From the NCBI GenBank assembly GCA_037045585.1, contig JBAOIR010000004.1:1-64000 (forward strand): DNA of 64,000 bases, read 5' to 3'. The notes below the pieces were generated by a model. That model did not search any database. It was not told where the DNA came from and saw only the letters and a list, made by a program, of their open reading frames with translations. Made by a program: the position numbers and the translations under genes. Source of the DNA: SSF14 sp037045585. Its GTDB lineage: Bacteria > Actinomycetota > Acidimicrobiia > Acidimicrobiales > Microtrichaceae. Shown one piece after another: positions 44,484-54,522 of this stretch (positions are counted from its first letter, which is position 1; every line of letters starts with the position of its first letter).

Positions 44484-45852
44484 ATGGCTGAAGTTCTCGA
44501 CTCGTTCGACCACCACAACAAGACGTCGACCCACGTCCACGACCGGGCCCACGTCTTCCACTCCTGGTCGGCGCAGGCGCTCATCAACCCGCTCCCCATC
44601 GCCCGCACCGAGGGCAGCTGGATGTGGGACTACGACGACAACAAGTACCTCGACTTCAGCAGCCAGCTGATGAACGTCAACCTCGGCCACCAGCACCCCA
44701 AGCTGATCGCCGCGATCCAGGAGGCGGCCGGCCGGCTGTGCACCATCGCGCCGGTTCCACGCCAACGCCGACCGGTCCGAGGCCGCCCGCCTCATCATCG
44801 ACGTCGCTCCCGACAACATGGACAAGGTGTTCTTCACCAACGGCGGCGCCGAGGCCACCGAGAACGCGATCCGCATGGCTCGCCTGCACACCGGCCGCCA
44901 CAAGGTGTTCGCCGCACACCGCAGCTACCACGGCGCCACGCACGGCTCGATCACGATGACCGGCGACCCCCGTCGCTGGCCGTCGGAGCCGTCGATCCCC
45001 GGTGTCGTCCGGTACTTCGGGCCCTACCCCTACCGCTCGTCGTTCCACTCCGAGTCTCCGGCGCAGGAGTGTGAGCGGGCGTTGGCCCACCTCGAGGAAC
45101 TCATCATGTTCGAGGGAGCCGCCAACGTCGCGGCCATCATCCTCGAGCCCGTCGTCGGCACCAACGGCATCCTCGTGCCGCCCGACGGCTACCTCGCCGG
45201 CGTTCGCGCCATCTGCGACCGCCACGGCATCGTGATGATCGCGGATGAGGTCATGGCCGGCTTCGGTCGCTGCGGCGAGTGGTTCGCCAGCCAGCACTGG
45301 GACGTCGCCCCCGACCTCATCTGCTTCGCGAAGGGCGTCAACTCGGGGTATGTACCGCTCGGCGGGGTGATCATCTCCGAGCAGATCGCGGCCACGTTCG
45401 ACGAGCGGGTGTACCCCGGCGGCCTCACCTACAGCGGTCACCCGCTGGCGTGTGCGGCTGCCGTCGCCTCGATCAACATCTTCCAGGAGGAGGGCACGCT
45501 CGCCCACGCCACGATGCTCGGCACCGACGTGATCGGTCCCGAGTTGGCGGCGATGGCCGAGCGGCACCCGTCGATCGGCGACACCCGCGGGCTCGGCGTG
45601 TTCTGGGCGATCGAGCTGGTGCGCAACCGCGAGACCCGCGAGATGTTGGTGCCCTACAACGCCTCCGGCGCCGACGCGAAGCCCATGGCCGACATCGTCG
45701 CCGCCTGCCGGGAGCAGGGCGTGTGGGTGTTCACCCACTTCAACCGGGTGCACGTCGTGCCGCCCTGCAACGCGTCGCCCGACGACGTTCGGCTCGGTCT
45801 CGCCGCGATCGACAAGGCGCTCGAGCTCGCCGACGCCCACGTTACCGGCTGA
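44484..45852 (+). CDS. class III aminotransferase (beta-alanine/omega-amino acid type), frameshifted
   Basis: About 455-residue PLP-dependent class III aminotransferase. First frame: VFHSWSAQALINPLPIARTE, GSWMWDYDDNKYLDF, MNVNLGHQHPKLIAAIQ. One extra G near 44753 shifts the frame (restored TIAPFHANADRSEAARLI). Second frame: FFTNGGAEATENAIRMAR, HRSYHGATHGSITMTG, IADEVMAGFGRCGEWF (Asp for the pyridine nitrogen) and FAKGVNSGYVPLGG (PLP lysine). It is adjacent to mmsA, so it probably makes malonate semialdehyde from beta-alanine or methylmalonate semialdehyde from 3-aminoisobutyrate. Confidence 0.88.
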
Positions 45853-45861
45853 CCCCGAGGG

Positions 45862-46291
45862 TCAGGGTTTCGGCGCCGAGCGGCGGAGCTTCAACAGGAT
45901 GTCGCCCTCGACGCCGCCGGCGATGAACGTCTCGTCGTCGAGTGTGATCTCGGTGCTCAGGCGCGGGCGCTGCACGGTCGCGAGCACACTCGACGGGTAG
46001 CGGCGCAAGCACGCGGCCCTTCCGACCGACGAGCACCTCGTCGCCCGAGATCATCAGGGCGAGGGTGCCGTCGGGGAGGGGCTTCACCGGCCTCTGCCGC
46101 TCCCGATGGGAGCGGCGTGCCGCCAGAGCGACGGAGACGGCGATGCTCGCCACAAAGGTGATCGCGTCGCCGAACAGGACGAGTCCACTCGGGCCGGTCG
46201 GCGATCCTGGCCGCTGGATCCAACAGCCGTCGCCGATCGGGCCGGTCGTACCCAGCTGCTTGCGGAGCTTGGCCTCGCGTCGCGCGTCCAT
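45862..46291 (-). CDS. hypothetical protein with one membrane segment, frameshifted
   Basis: About 143 residues. From ATG 46291: MDARREAKLRKQLGTTGPIG, then GDAITFVASIAVSVALAAR (membrane segment, about residues 39-57) and LPDGTLALMISGDEVLVGRK. A frame change near 46020 leads to the C-terminal part (RYPSSVLATVQRPRLSTEIT, then FIAGGVEGDILLKLRR) and stop at 45862-45864. No family recognised; the C-terminal part may form a small beta domain on the cytosolic side. Transcribed against the aminotransferase and divergent from the iron-uptake genes. Confidence 0.55.
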
Positions 46292-46361
46292 CGCCAACCG
46301 AGGGTACCGGTCACACTCCGGGAGTGACCTCTGACGCCTTGCTGCGCCGCTCGGCGCGTGG

Positions 46362-46380
46362 GTACGTTAAGGATACCTAA
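46362..46380. promoter_or_regulatory. IdeR/DtxR-like iron box
   Basis: GTACGTTAAGGATACCTAA matches the 19-base DtxR/IdeR consensus at 13 positions, including the whole right half ACCTAA. It lies 50 bases upstream of an iron-uptake lipoprotein and FTR1 permease. Confidence 0.5.
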
Positions 46381-46430
46381 GACCGGTGGTGCGCTCTGGC
46401 ACGTCCGGCCTGATCCCCGGAGAGAACAGC

Positions 46431-46868
46431 ATGCCGAAGCCCCCGCATCGAGCCCTCGGACGCCTGGCGATCGTGGCCATGTTGGTCGGGCCGACCTTCC
46501 TCGGCGCGTGCACCTCCGACGACTCGTCGAACACCGACGGCGGCCCGACCACCACGGCGCCGGAAGAACGGGTCGCGACCGACGCCGAGGTCGCCGACGG
46601 GCTGGCGAAGATGCAGGCGTCGGTTGCCGAACTGGTCGCTGCCGGTCCCGACACCGCCCTCGCCGCGAAGGCCGACGACGAGCTCGAGCCCGTGTGGCAG
46701 GAGATCGAGGGCACCATCAAGCGCAACGAGCCCGACATCTACGTCGACATCGAGGACAGCATGTCGTTGCTCTCCTCGGGCGTCGAGGGCGACGAGGAGA
46801 AGGGTGCGCTGGGGGCGAAGGACATCACGACCGCCATCGCCGAGTACCTGGCGAAGCATCCCGGATGA
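46431..46868 (+). CDS. lipoprotein associated with FTR1 iron permease
   Basis: 145-residue lipoprotein. The signal is RLAIVAMLVGPTFLGAC with the modified Cys at residue 25; a Ser/Asp/Thr linker follows and then a helical domain (ELEPVWQEIEGTIKRNEPDI, then YVDIEDSMSLLSSG) that resembles the acidic helical bundle found in FTR1/EfeO-type extracellular domains. It probably binds ferrous or ferric iron and hands it to the permease, whose gene overlaps by four bases (ATGA). ATG 46431 has a GGAGAG site; an iron box lies upstream. Confidence 0.7.
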   Translation: MPKPPHRALGRLAIVAMLVGPTFLGACTSDDSSNTDGGPTTTAPEERVATDAEVADGLAKMQASVAELVAAGPDTALAAKADDELEPVWQEIEGTIKRNEPDIYVDIEDSMSLLSSGVEGDEEKGALGAKDITTAIAEYLAKHPG

Positions 46869-48232
46869 CCGCCCTCGCCGCCTCGGATCGTGCCCGACGC
46901 TTCGGCGTCGCGGCGCTGCTGACCGGCGCGCTGTTGACCCTGTTGACGCTGCTCGGCGGCGGCTCGGCCGGGGCGTCCTCGACCACGGGTGCCTCCCCGG
47001 CGGCCGTGACCCAGGGCGACGCCACCCGCGAGACGGCGCTCGACGAGCTCCACAAGGTTCGCGACTCGATCGACGAGACCTTGGCCCTCCTCAAGGCGGG
47101 CAAGCGCGACGAAGCGCTGGCCGTCGCCCGCAGTGGCTACCTCGACCATTTCGAGCTGGTCGAGATCCCGCTCCGCGCTGCCGCCCCGGAGCTGACGCTC
47201 ACCGCGGAGGAGAAGTTCGCCGAGATCCGTTCGAGCATCAAGGTCGAGGCGTCGACCGACGAGATCCGAACCCAGATCATCGAGCTGCGGGGTCTCGTCG
47301 ACGACGCCGAACGCCAGCTCACCGCCAAGGGCCTCGGCGCACCGAGCCTGGCGTTCGGTCAGGCGTTCCTGATCATGTTCCGTGAGGGGCTCGAGGCCGT
47401 GCTGCTGCTGTCGGCGCTGCTCGGTTACCTCGAGGCGACCAAGAACACGCAGTACCGCAAGCACATCATCGGTGGCGTGGGCCTCGCCGTCGTCGCCACG
47501 GTCGCCACCTTCTTCGCCGTCGACGCCGTGTTCGCCGTGCTGCCCTTCGGTCGTGAAGTGCTCGAAGCGGTGGTGGCGCTCGTCGCGGTCGCGATGCTGT
47601 TCTACGTGTCGTTCTGGCTCATCGCCCGGCTCGAACAGCGGCGGTGGATGGAATTCCTCCGTGCCAAGGTCTGGACGGCGGTGTCGGTCGGGTCGGCCAC
47701 GTCGCTGACCCTCATCGGGTTCACGTCGGTCTACCGCGAGGGGTTCGAGACGGCGCTCTTCTTCCAAGCGCTCAACTCGTTCGGCACGGGGCTCGGCGGG
47801 TACATCGCCGCCGGCGCGGTCGCCGGTGTCGTCGCCTTGGCCGTGGTGGCGTTCCTCATCTTCAGACTCGGACGCAAGCTCCCGATCCGCGTCTTCATGT
47901 CGGTTGCGGTGGTCCTGATCATGGCCACGTCGGTCGCCTTCCTGGGCAACGCCATCCGGGCATTGCAGGAGGCCGACAAGATCGGCTTCACCGCGTTGTC
48001 GGGGTGGCCCCGCCTCCAGATCTTCTTGGCCCAGGCGACCGGCTACTACCCGACGGCCCAGGGTGTCATCGCCCAGGGTGCGTTGACCGCGGTGTACCTG
48101 CTCGGGGCGTTGTACATGTTCGTGATCCGTCCTCGCCGCAGCCAGGCACGTCCGGCGGCCGCCGACTCCGGCGACAGCATGGTCGTCGAGCTTCCCGACG
48201 CAACCGGCTCCGAGCCGGCGCTCGCCAACTAG
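46865..48232 (+). CDS. FTR1-family iron permease with extracytoplasmic N-terminal domain
   Basis: 455 residues. An N-terminal signal segment (VAALLTGALLTLLTLLGGGS) is followed by an about 130-residue helical outer domain, then seven membrane helices with both iron-transport motifs: FREGLEAVLLLSALLGYLEA (REGLE) and YREGFETALFFQALN (REGFE). This is the FTR1/EfeU permease for high-affinity iron uptake. The tail is acidic and cytosolic. Coupled to the lipoprotein upstream; expression is probably repressed by iron through the box at 46362-46380. Confidence 0.9.
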   Translation: MTALAASDRARRFGVAALLTGALLTLLTLLGGGSAGASSTTGASPAAVTQGDATRETALDELHKVRDSIDETLALLKAGKRDEALAVARSGYLDHFELVEIPLRAAAPELTLTAEEKFAEIRSSIKVEASTDEIRTQIIELRGLVDDAERQLTAKGLGAPSLAFGQAFLIMFREGLEAVLLLSALLGYLEATKNTQYRKHIIGGVGLAVVATVATFFAVDAVFAVLPFGREVLEAVVALVAVAMLFYVSFWLIARLEQRRWMEFLRAKVWTAVSVGSATSLTLIGFTSVYREGFETALFFQALNSFGTGLGGYIAAGAVAGVVALAVVAFLIFRLGRKLPIRVFMSVAVVLIMATSVAFLGNAIRALQEADKIGFTALSGWPRLQIFLAQATGYYPTAQGVIAQGALTAVYLLGALYMFVIRPRRSQARPAAADSGDSMVVELPDATGSEPALAN

Positions 48233-48235
48233 TCG

Positions 48236-50343
48236 GTGACCGCATCACCGGCAGTCCGCGTCGGCGTCGACGTGGGCGGCACCTTCACGAAGGCGGTCGC
48301 CGTCGACGCCACCGGCATCGTCGCCCAGTCGGTGATCGCCACCACGCACGAACACCCGAACGGAGTCGCCGAGGGGGTGGTGCGGGCCGTCGCCGACGTC
48401 GCAGCGTCGCTCGACGGGCGCCCGATCGCCCTGGTGACCCACTCCACGACGCAGGCCGTCAACGCGCTGCTCGAGGGTGACGTCGGCACGGTCGGGGTCA
48501 TCGGCATGGGGCGCCGGCCCGATCTGCGGAAGTCCCGCAAGCGCACGACCCTCGACCACGTCGAGCTGGCGCCGGGCAAGCAGCTCCGCACGCTCTGCGA
48601 GTTCGTCGACGTGAGCGACGGGCTCGACCGTGGCGAGATCAAGCGCATCGTCGAGGGCTTCGTTGCTGCCGGAGCCAGTCCGCGTGCGTCGCCGAGGCGT
48701 TCGCGACCGAGGACTCGTCGAACGAAGCGGTGGTCGCCGAGATCGCCGCGGCCGTCGGTCTCCCGGTGTGCACCTCGACGGAGATGTCGGGCCTGTACGG
48801 CCTGGAACTCCGCGCTGTCACCGCGGCGCTCAACGCCTCCATTCTCCCGATCGCGGTGCGGACCGCCGACGTCGTGGCCGCCGGTGTCGCCGCTGCGGGG
48901 ATCGACGCCCCCGTGATGGTCATGCGGGGGGACGGCGGTGCCACCGATCTCGAAGGCTTCCGGAAGGGTCCGGCTCGAACGCTGTACTCCGGCCCGGCCG
49001 CGTCGGTCGCCGGTGTGCTCCGGCATTCGCGCGTCGACGACGGGATCGTCATCGAGGTCGGCGGGACGTCGACCAACGTCGCGGCCATCAACTCCGGCCG
49101 TCCGGCGCTCTCCTACGTCCGCGTCGCCAGCCACTCGACCGCGCTGCGTGCCGTCGACGTGCGGGTCATCGGCGTCGCCGGTGGGTCGATGCTCCGTGCC
49201 CGGCGGAGCCGCTTCTCGGGGATGGGGGTGTACGGCGTCGGCCCACGCAGCGCCCACATCGCCGGCCTCCGCTATGCCTGCTTCCTGGACGCCACGGAGA
49301 TCATCGGGGCAGCGCCCGAGTTGTTCGCCCCGAAGCCGGGCGATCCCGCCGACTACCTCGGGATCCGTCTCGTGTCCGGCGAGCTGGTGGCCCTCACCAA
49401 CACCTGCGCGGCGAACGCCGCCGGCATCATCGACGCCGGCGACTACGCGCAGGGCTCGACCGCAGCCGCGTCTGCCGCCTTCGCTGTCGTCGGACCCATG
49501 CTCGAGCTCGACGGCGCCGAGGTCGCCCGGCGGATGCTCGAGGCATCCGGCAACGCCGTTGCCGAGCTCGTGGCCGCCGTCGCCGACGAGCACGACCTCG
49601 TGAACCCCCGCATCGTCGCGGTCGGCGGCGGGGCCGGGGGTCTCGGCCGCTACACCGCGAAACTCCTCGGCCTCGAGTGTTCGGTGCCGGAGCACGCCGA
49701 GGTCATCTCGTCGGTCGGTGACGCGTTGTCGCTCATCCGTACCGAACGGGAACAGACGGTCCGCAACCCGACGGCTGCCGAGATCGCCGAACTCATCGCC
49801 GCCGCCCGCGAGGATGCGCTCGCCGCCGGCGCTGCGGTCGAGTCGCTCGACGTCCGCTTCGAGGCCGACCCCGAACGCTCGCAGGTCCGAGCCATCGCCA
49901 CCGGCGCCGTCGCTCTGCACAGCGGCGCCGTGCCCGGGCGCCAGCCCATCGACGAGCAGGAGGCCACACGCATCCTGACCGCTGCCGGAGCCGGGGGTAC
50001 GGCCCGTGCCGAGGGGGCGTTCTGGTGGGCCCAGACCGCCGGTCGCAACGATCTGGTGCGCCTGGTCGTGCTCGACCGCTTCGGCGATGTCGCGCTGGAC
50101 GAGTCCGGCGCACTGGTCGTCATCAACGCAGCTGCGTCGGGCGGGCGCAGTGCCGAACTCGCCGGGCTCGCCGCCGCGGTCGAGCAGCACACCCGGCACC
50201 TCGGTCCCGTCGCGCTTGCGCCGACGGTCTGGGTGCTCACGGCCAACCAACTGCTGGAACTCGGCTCCGGCAATCACGTCGAGACCGTCACGGCGCTGGT
50301 CGGCGACGGCACCGCACTCGCACTCGTCACGCGCGAACACTGA
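48236..50343 (+). CDS. hydantoinase/oxoprolinase (HyuA-like) family protein, frameshifted
   Basis: About 702 residues. First frame from GTG 48236: VRVGVDVGGTFTKAVAVDAT (phosphate loop), VTHSTTQAVNALLEGDVGTV. Frame change near 48677 (restored GAQSACVAEAFATED). Second frame: STEMSGLYGLELRAVTAALN, VMRGDGGATDLEGFRKGPAR, YSGPAASVAGVLRH, EVGGTSTNVAAI and the ATPase-core segment AVGGGAGGLGRYTAKLL. The family couples ATP cleavage to opening of 5-oxoproline or hydantoin rings, or carboxylates ketones. The HyuB partner is not adjacent. The length is nearly that of a full HyuA subunit. Confidence 0.8.
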
Positions 50344-50363
50344 GAAGACAGGAGCACCGAGGC

Positions 50364-50819
50364 ATGGCCCTCTACATCAGCGCCGGCCGTCGCCGCCGGA
50401 CCACGATCATCGTCGGGGTCGCCGCAGCGATCGTCGGCTTGCTCCTCGGGTTCCTTCTCGGTCGGGGCACGGCGACCACCATCGACGACCGGATCTCGGC
50501 GTCTCGCGATGCGGGCCGGAAGTTCGCGGCCGCGCTGCGGGTGCTGCCGCTCGAGTACGAGCAGGCCGTCACCGACGACGGCGAATCCGGGGGTGCCGCA
50601 CCGATCGTGGAACGTTCTCTCGATGGCGAGCAGGCGGCGCTCGACGCGGCGCCGTGGCTGAGCGACGCCCAGATCGCCGCCCTTCGCTCCAACCTCGACG
50701 TGGTTCGTTCGGCACCGGCGAACGACCTGCCACCCGACGAGTTCGCGGCTGCCGTCGACGAAGCCGTGACCGCGGTCGAGGCGACGTTCGGCCTGGCGGC
50801 CGGCGACGCCGCCGGTTGA
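50364..50819 (+). CDS. hypothetical single-pass membrane protein
   Basis: 151 residues. MALYISAGRRRRTTIIVGVA leads into a membrane helix (IIVGVAAAIVGLLLGFLLG, about residues 15-33), then an outer helical domain rich in Asp and Ala (AGRKFAAALRVLPLEYEQAV). No family recognised. The ATG at 50364 has AGGAGC at good distance. It follows the hydantoinase-like gene by 20 bases and lies directly before the mycofactocin genes, but with a 102-base gap, so it probably belongs to the former transcript. Confidence 0.65.
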   Translation: MALYISAGRRRRTTIIVGVAAAIVGLLLGFLLGRGTATTIDDRISASRDAGRKFAAALRVLPLEYEQAVTDDGESGGAAPIVERSLDGEQAALDAAPWLSDAQIAALRSNLDVVRSAPANDLPPDEFAAAVDEAVTAVEATFGLAAGDAAG

Positions 50820-50921
50820 CGGAGCGCCCACCAGAATCGGGACCGGTCGCCGTGGTGGTTGGCCCCATCCCCGACCCAGTACCGTGGGAGCGATTTCCCG
50901 CCCCCCTCGAGAGGACGATCC

Positions 50922-51092
50922 ATGAGCCCCGTGACCTTGACCCCTGATACCGCTGTCGCCCCCGTCGACGTCGAGGCCCTCACCGACGCCGTCGTGACCG
51001 CCGATGATGCCCCCGTCGAGGACGCCGAGCTCGTCGAAACCGAACTGCTGGTCGAGGAGATCTCGATCGACGGCATGTGCGGCGTCTACTGA
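50922..51092 (+). CDS. mftA: mycofactocin precursor peptide MftA
   Basis: 56-residue RiPP precursor. The C-terminal core EEISIDGMCGVY is the invariant MftA ending: MftC decarboxylates and cross-links the last Val-Tyr pair, MftE then releases it, and MftD/MftF finish the redox cofactor. The N-terminal leader is acidic (DDAPVEDAELVETELLVEE) and binds MftB. ATG 50922 follows a GAGAGGA site. mftB begins 2 bases after the stop. The leader is longer than the roughly 30 residues of mycobacterial MftA. Confidence 0.97.
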   Translation: MSPVTLTPDTAVAPVDVEALTDAVVTADDAPVEDAELVETELLVEEISIDGMCGVY

Positions 51093-51094
51093 GA

Positions 51095-51358
51095 GTGGTC
51101 CTCGACCAGGCCTACGAGCTGCACCCGCAGGTCTCCCTGCGACCCGAGCCCTTCGGAGCCCTGGCCTACCACTTCGGCAATCGGCGGCTCAGCTTCCTGC
51201 GCTCGCCCGACATCGTGAACGTGGTCACCACCTTGGGCGATCACACGTCGGTGGCAGACACCCTCACCGCCAACGGCGTCGACGCCCGACGTTGGCCGTC
51301 CTTCCAGACCGCGCTCGCCGCCCTCGAATCCTCGGAGATGATCCGTGCCCGCTCGTAG
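51095..51358 (+). CDS. mftB: mycofactocin biosynthesis chaperone MftB
   Basis: 87-residue RiPP recognition protein. The signature LHPQVSLRPEPFGALAYHFG followed by NRRLSFLRSPD is typical. It binds the MftA leader and presents it to MftC. GTG 51095 is chosen because it gives the family-length N-terminus (VVLDQAYELHPQ) and starts directly after the mftA stop; an in-frame upstream start at 51077 inside mftA is possible. It overlaps mftC by 14 bases. Confidence 0.95.
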   Translation: MVLDQAYELHPQVSLRPEPFGALAYHFGNRRLSFLRSPDIVNVVTTLGDHTSVADTLTANGVDARRWPSFQTALAALESSEMIRARS

Positions 51359-52529
51359 CTCGATCCCCGTCATCGCGGTGCAGCCGCCGGCGCCGCGTCG
51401 TTCGACGCTCACCGACGACATGAAGCGCGGGCTCGACGCCCCCATCTGTCTCACGTGGGAACTCACCTACGCCTGCAACCTGGCGTGCACCCACTGCCTC
51501 AGCTCGTCGGGTCGGCGCGACCCTCGCGAGCTCAGCACCCAGGAGTGCTTCGCCGTCATCGACGAGCTGGAACGGCTGCAGGTGTTCTACGTGAACATCG
51601 GCGGCGGCGAGCCGATGATCCGCAAGGACTTCTTCGAGATCCTCGACTACGCCAACGAGCACCACGTCGGTGTGAAGTTCTCGACGAACGGCAGCTACAT
51701 CACCGCCGAGAGCGCCCGTCGTCTTGCGTCGATGGACTACCTCGACATCCAGATCTCGATCGACGGTGCCGATGCCGACGTCAACGACGCGGTCCGTGGC
51801 ACGGGTTCGTTCGCTGCGGCCCGCCAGGCGATGGAGCATCTTCGGGCCGCGGAGTTCGGCCCGTTCAAGATCAGCATCGTGGTGACCCGGCACAACGTCG
51901 ACCAGCTCGACGAGTTCAAGGCCATCGCCGATTCCTACGGTGCCCAGCTCCGGGTGACCCGTCTCCGCCCATCGGGCCGCGGCGCCGATTCGTGGGACGA
52001 CCTGCACCCGACCAACGAGCAGCAGCGGCAGCTGTACTTCTGGCTGAAGGACCGTCCCGAGGTGCTCACCGGCGATTCGTTCTTCCACCTGTCGGCGTTC
52101 GGTGAGGCGCTTCCCGGGCTCAACCTCTGCGGCGCCGGCCGAGTCGTCTGTCTCATCGATCCGGTCGGCGACGTGTACGCGTGCCCGTTCGTGATCCACG
52201 ACGAGTTCCTCGCCGGGAACGTCCGCGACGACGGCGGGTTCACGTCGGTGTGGCGCGAATCCGACCTGTTCCTGTCGCTTCGGGAGCCGTCGTCGCCGGG
52301 CGCCTGCGGCTCGTGCGGCAGTTACGACGCGTGCCAGGGCGGCTGCATGGCATCGAAGTTCTTCGTCGGCCTCGAGCTCGACGATCCCGATCCCGAGTGC
52401 GTCAAGGGTCATGCCGAGCCGCTGCTCGCCGCGCTCACCCCGGGCAACGCGCCGGTGTCGACGGTCGACCACTCCCGTCGGTCCGGCTCGCCTGTGGCAC
52501 TGACCAGCAAGCCCGTCTCGTTCCAGTGA
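51345..52529 (+). CDS. mftC: mycofactocin radical SAM maturase MftC
   Basis: 394-residue radical SAM/SPASM enzyme. The SAM cluster motif CNLACTHC is at residues 44-51 with GGGEPMIRKDFFEIL following; the SPASM region has cysteines in NLCGAGRVVCLIDPVGDVYAC and CGSCGSYDACQGGC for two auxiliary 4Fe-4S clusters. MftC oxidatively decarboxylates the terminal tyrosine of MftA and then closes a C-C bond to valine. GTG 51345 overlaps mftB. The next gene starts 13 bases downstream and is an OYE-type enzyme rather than the usual mftD. Confidence 0.97.
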   Translation: MPARSSIPVIAVQPPAPRRSTLTDDMKRGLDAPICLTWELTYACNLACTHCLSSSGRRDPRELSTQECFAVIDELERLQVFYVNIGGGEPMIRKDFFEILDYANEHHVGVKFSTNGSYITAESARRLASMDYLDIQISIDGADADVNDAVRGTGSFAAARQAMEHLRAAEFGPFKISIVVTRHNVDQLDEFKAIADSYGAQLRVTRLRPSGRGADSWDDLHPTNEQQRQLYFWLKDRPEVLTGDSFFHLSAFGEALPGLNLCGAGRVVCLIDPVGDVYACPFVIHDEFLAGNVRDDGGFTSVWRESDLFLSLREPSSPGACGSCGSYDACQGGCMASKFFVGLELDDPDPECVKGHAEPLLAALTPGNAPVSTVDHSRRSGSPVALTSKPVSFQ

Positions 52530-52542
52530 CCAGAGCCGTCGC

Positions 52543-54522
52543 GTGAGCCTTCTAGAGCCGATCGTCCTGGGGTCGCGCACTGCGCCGAACCGCATCGTCT
52601 TCGGACCGCACGAGACCAACCTCGCGCAGGGCCGGGCGTTCAGCGAGCGACACGTGGCCTACTACCGGCGGCGTGCTGCCGGTGGTGCCGGCGTGATCGT
52701 CGTCGAAGAGGCGTCGGTCCACGTCACCGATTGGCCCTACGAGCGTTGCCCCCTTGCGTCGGTTGCTGCCCCGGGTTGGTCGGCGATCGCCGCGGCGTGC
52801 CAGGCCGAGGGGGCGCTCGTGATCGCGGCGCTGGGTCACAGCGGAGGCCAGGGATCCACCGCGTACTCGCAGATGCCCCTGTGGGCGCCGTCGCGTGTAC
52901 CCGAGGTCAACACCCGCGAAGTGCCGAAGTCGATGGAACCCGGCGACATCGATGAGCTGGTTGCCGGGTTCGTGGCAGCGGCGACGGCGGCGGTGGCGGC
53001 CGGGTGCGACGGCGTCGAGATCAACGTCGGCCAGTTCTCGCTGCTCCGCCAGTTCCTGTCGGGGCTCACCAACCAGCGGGGCGACGAATGGGCCGACCGT
53101 TCGGCGTTGGCTCGCCGTGTCCTCACCGACGTGCGCTCGGCGATCGGCGCCGACCGTGTGCTGGGGCTGCGACTCAGCTGCGACGAGCTCGCTCCCTGGG
53201 CCGGCATCGTGCCCGAGGCGGGCGCTGAACTCGCAGCAGACCTCGCCACCGACGCCGACTACGTGACGGTCGTCCGCGGTGCGATCTTCTCGTCGGCGGC
53301 GACCCGACCCGACGGCCACGTCGACCCGGGGTTCAACCTCGACCTCGCCGGCCTCGTGCGCGCCGCGGTGCGAGCCGCCCACGGCGACCGGGTGCCGGTC
53401 ATCGCTCAGGGCTCGATCGTTGATCCGGGCCAGGCGGAGTGGGCGGTGGCCGAGGGCCGTTGCGATGCGGTCGAGATGACCCGCGCTCAGATCGCCGACG
53501 CCGATCTCGTCGCGAAGCTGGCCGCCGGCACGCCCGAGCGGGTTCGTCCCTGCATCCTCTGCAACCAGACCTGCATGGTCCGCGATGCCCGGAACCCGAT
53601 CGTCACCTGTGTCGTCGATCCGCGCACGGGTCACGAGCTGACCGAACCCGAACCGGCGGGATCGACGACAGCCGTCACGATCGTCGGTGGCGGCGTCGCC
53701 GGTCTCGAGGCCGCCCGGGTCGCAGTCACCTCGGGTGCAGCGGTTCGCCTCGTCGAGGCGGCACCGACGACCGGCGGCATGCTGCGCACTGCATCGGCGG
53801 GCAGCGGTCGAGCCCGCCTGGCGCTCTTCGCCGACTGGCTCGACGCGGAGTGTCGTCGGCTCGGCGTCGAGATCGAGACGGGTCACCCGGTCGAGGCCGC
53901 TGAGCTCGGCGACTCCTCGGCGGTGATCGTCGCCACCGGTTCGGTCGCGTCGCCCCTGTCGGTCCCGGCGACCAAGGCGGCGGTCGTGTTGACTGCCGCC
54001 GAGTACCTGAACGCGGGGAGCTCCTTGCTGCCGGCGGGCCCGATCGTCGTCTGGGATCCGATCGGCGGACCGATCGCCGTGTCGATCGCCGAACAGCTCG
54101 GTTGGGAGGGCCGGGCGGTCACCCTGGCGACGCCCGACAACATCGTGGGCAACGAGCTCAGCCGCTCCGGCGATCTCGCTCCGGCCAACGCCCGCCTGCA
54201 ACAGGCGGGGGTCGTCCTCGAACGTCGGAGCATCCTGCGCTCGGTGAAGAAGGGCACGGTCGTCCTCGAGGATCGCTTCACCGGCGCGCAGCGCAACCTG
54301 AAGGCAGCGGTGCTGATCGACTGTGCCCATCGCCTGCCCGACGAAGCGCTGTTCCGCGAGCTCGATGGTTCGTCGACGGGCACCGTGGTCCGTGCCGGCG
54401 ATGCCGTCGCACCGAGGACCGTGCTCGAAGCGGTTCGCGAGGGGCGTCTCGCAGTTGCAGCGCTCGACGGGTCGGTGCGCATCAGCGACGGTGTGCCGAT
54501 GCCCCGGTCCACTCATCACTGA
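52543..54522 (+). CDS. mycofactocin-system FadH/OYE-family oxidoreductase 1
   Basis: 659 residues with the 2,4-dienoyl-CoA reductase layout: an FMN TIM barrel (LEPIVLGSRTAPNRIVFGPH, HVAYYRRRAAGGAGVIVVEE, GHSGGQGS), a 4Fe-4S motif (CILCNQTCMVRDARNPIVTC) and an FAD/NAD(P) domain (VTIVGGGVAGLEAARVAVTS). The family occurs almost only next to mycofactocin genes; its substrate is unknown. It may pass electrons between NAD(P)H, an enoate or MFT itself. GTG 52543. The second motif set has a weaker NAD(P) site (VWDPIGGPIAVSIAE). The stop overlaps the next start by one base. Confidence 0.93.
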   Translation: MSLLEPIVLGSRTAPNRIVFGPHETNLAQGRAFSERHVAYYRRRAAGGAGVIVVEEASVHVTDWPYERCPLASVAAPGWSAIAAACQAEGALVIAALGHSGGQGSTAYSQMPLWAPSRVPEVNTREVPKSMEPGDIDELVAGFVAAATAAVAAGCDGVEINVGQFSLLRQFLSGLTNQRGDEWADRSALARRVLTDVRSAIGADRVLGLRLSCDELAPWAGIVPEAGAELAADLATDADYVTVVRGAIFSSAATRPDGHVDPGFNLDLAGLVRAAVRAAHGDRVPVIAQGSIVDPGQAEWAVAEGRCDAVEMTRAQIADADLVAKLAAGTPERVRPCILCNQTCMVRDARNPIVTCVVDPRTGHELTEPEPAGSTTAVTIVGGGVAGLEAARVAVTSGAAVRLVEAAPTTGGMLRTASAGSGRARLALFADWLDAECRRLGVEIETGHPVEAAELGDSSAVIVATGSVASPLSVPATKAAVVLTAAEYLNAGSSLLPAGPIVVWDPIGGPIAVSIAEQLGWEGRAVTLATPDNIVGNELSRSGDLAPANARLQQAGVVLERRSILRSVKKGTVVLEDRFTGAQRNLKAAVLIDCAHRLPDEALFRELDGSSTGTVVRAGDAVAPRTVLEAVREGRLAVAALDGSVRISDGVPMPRSTHH

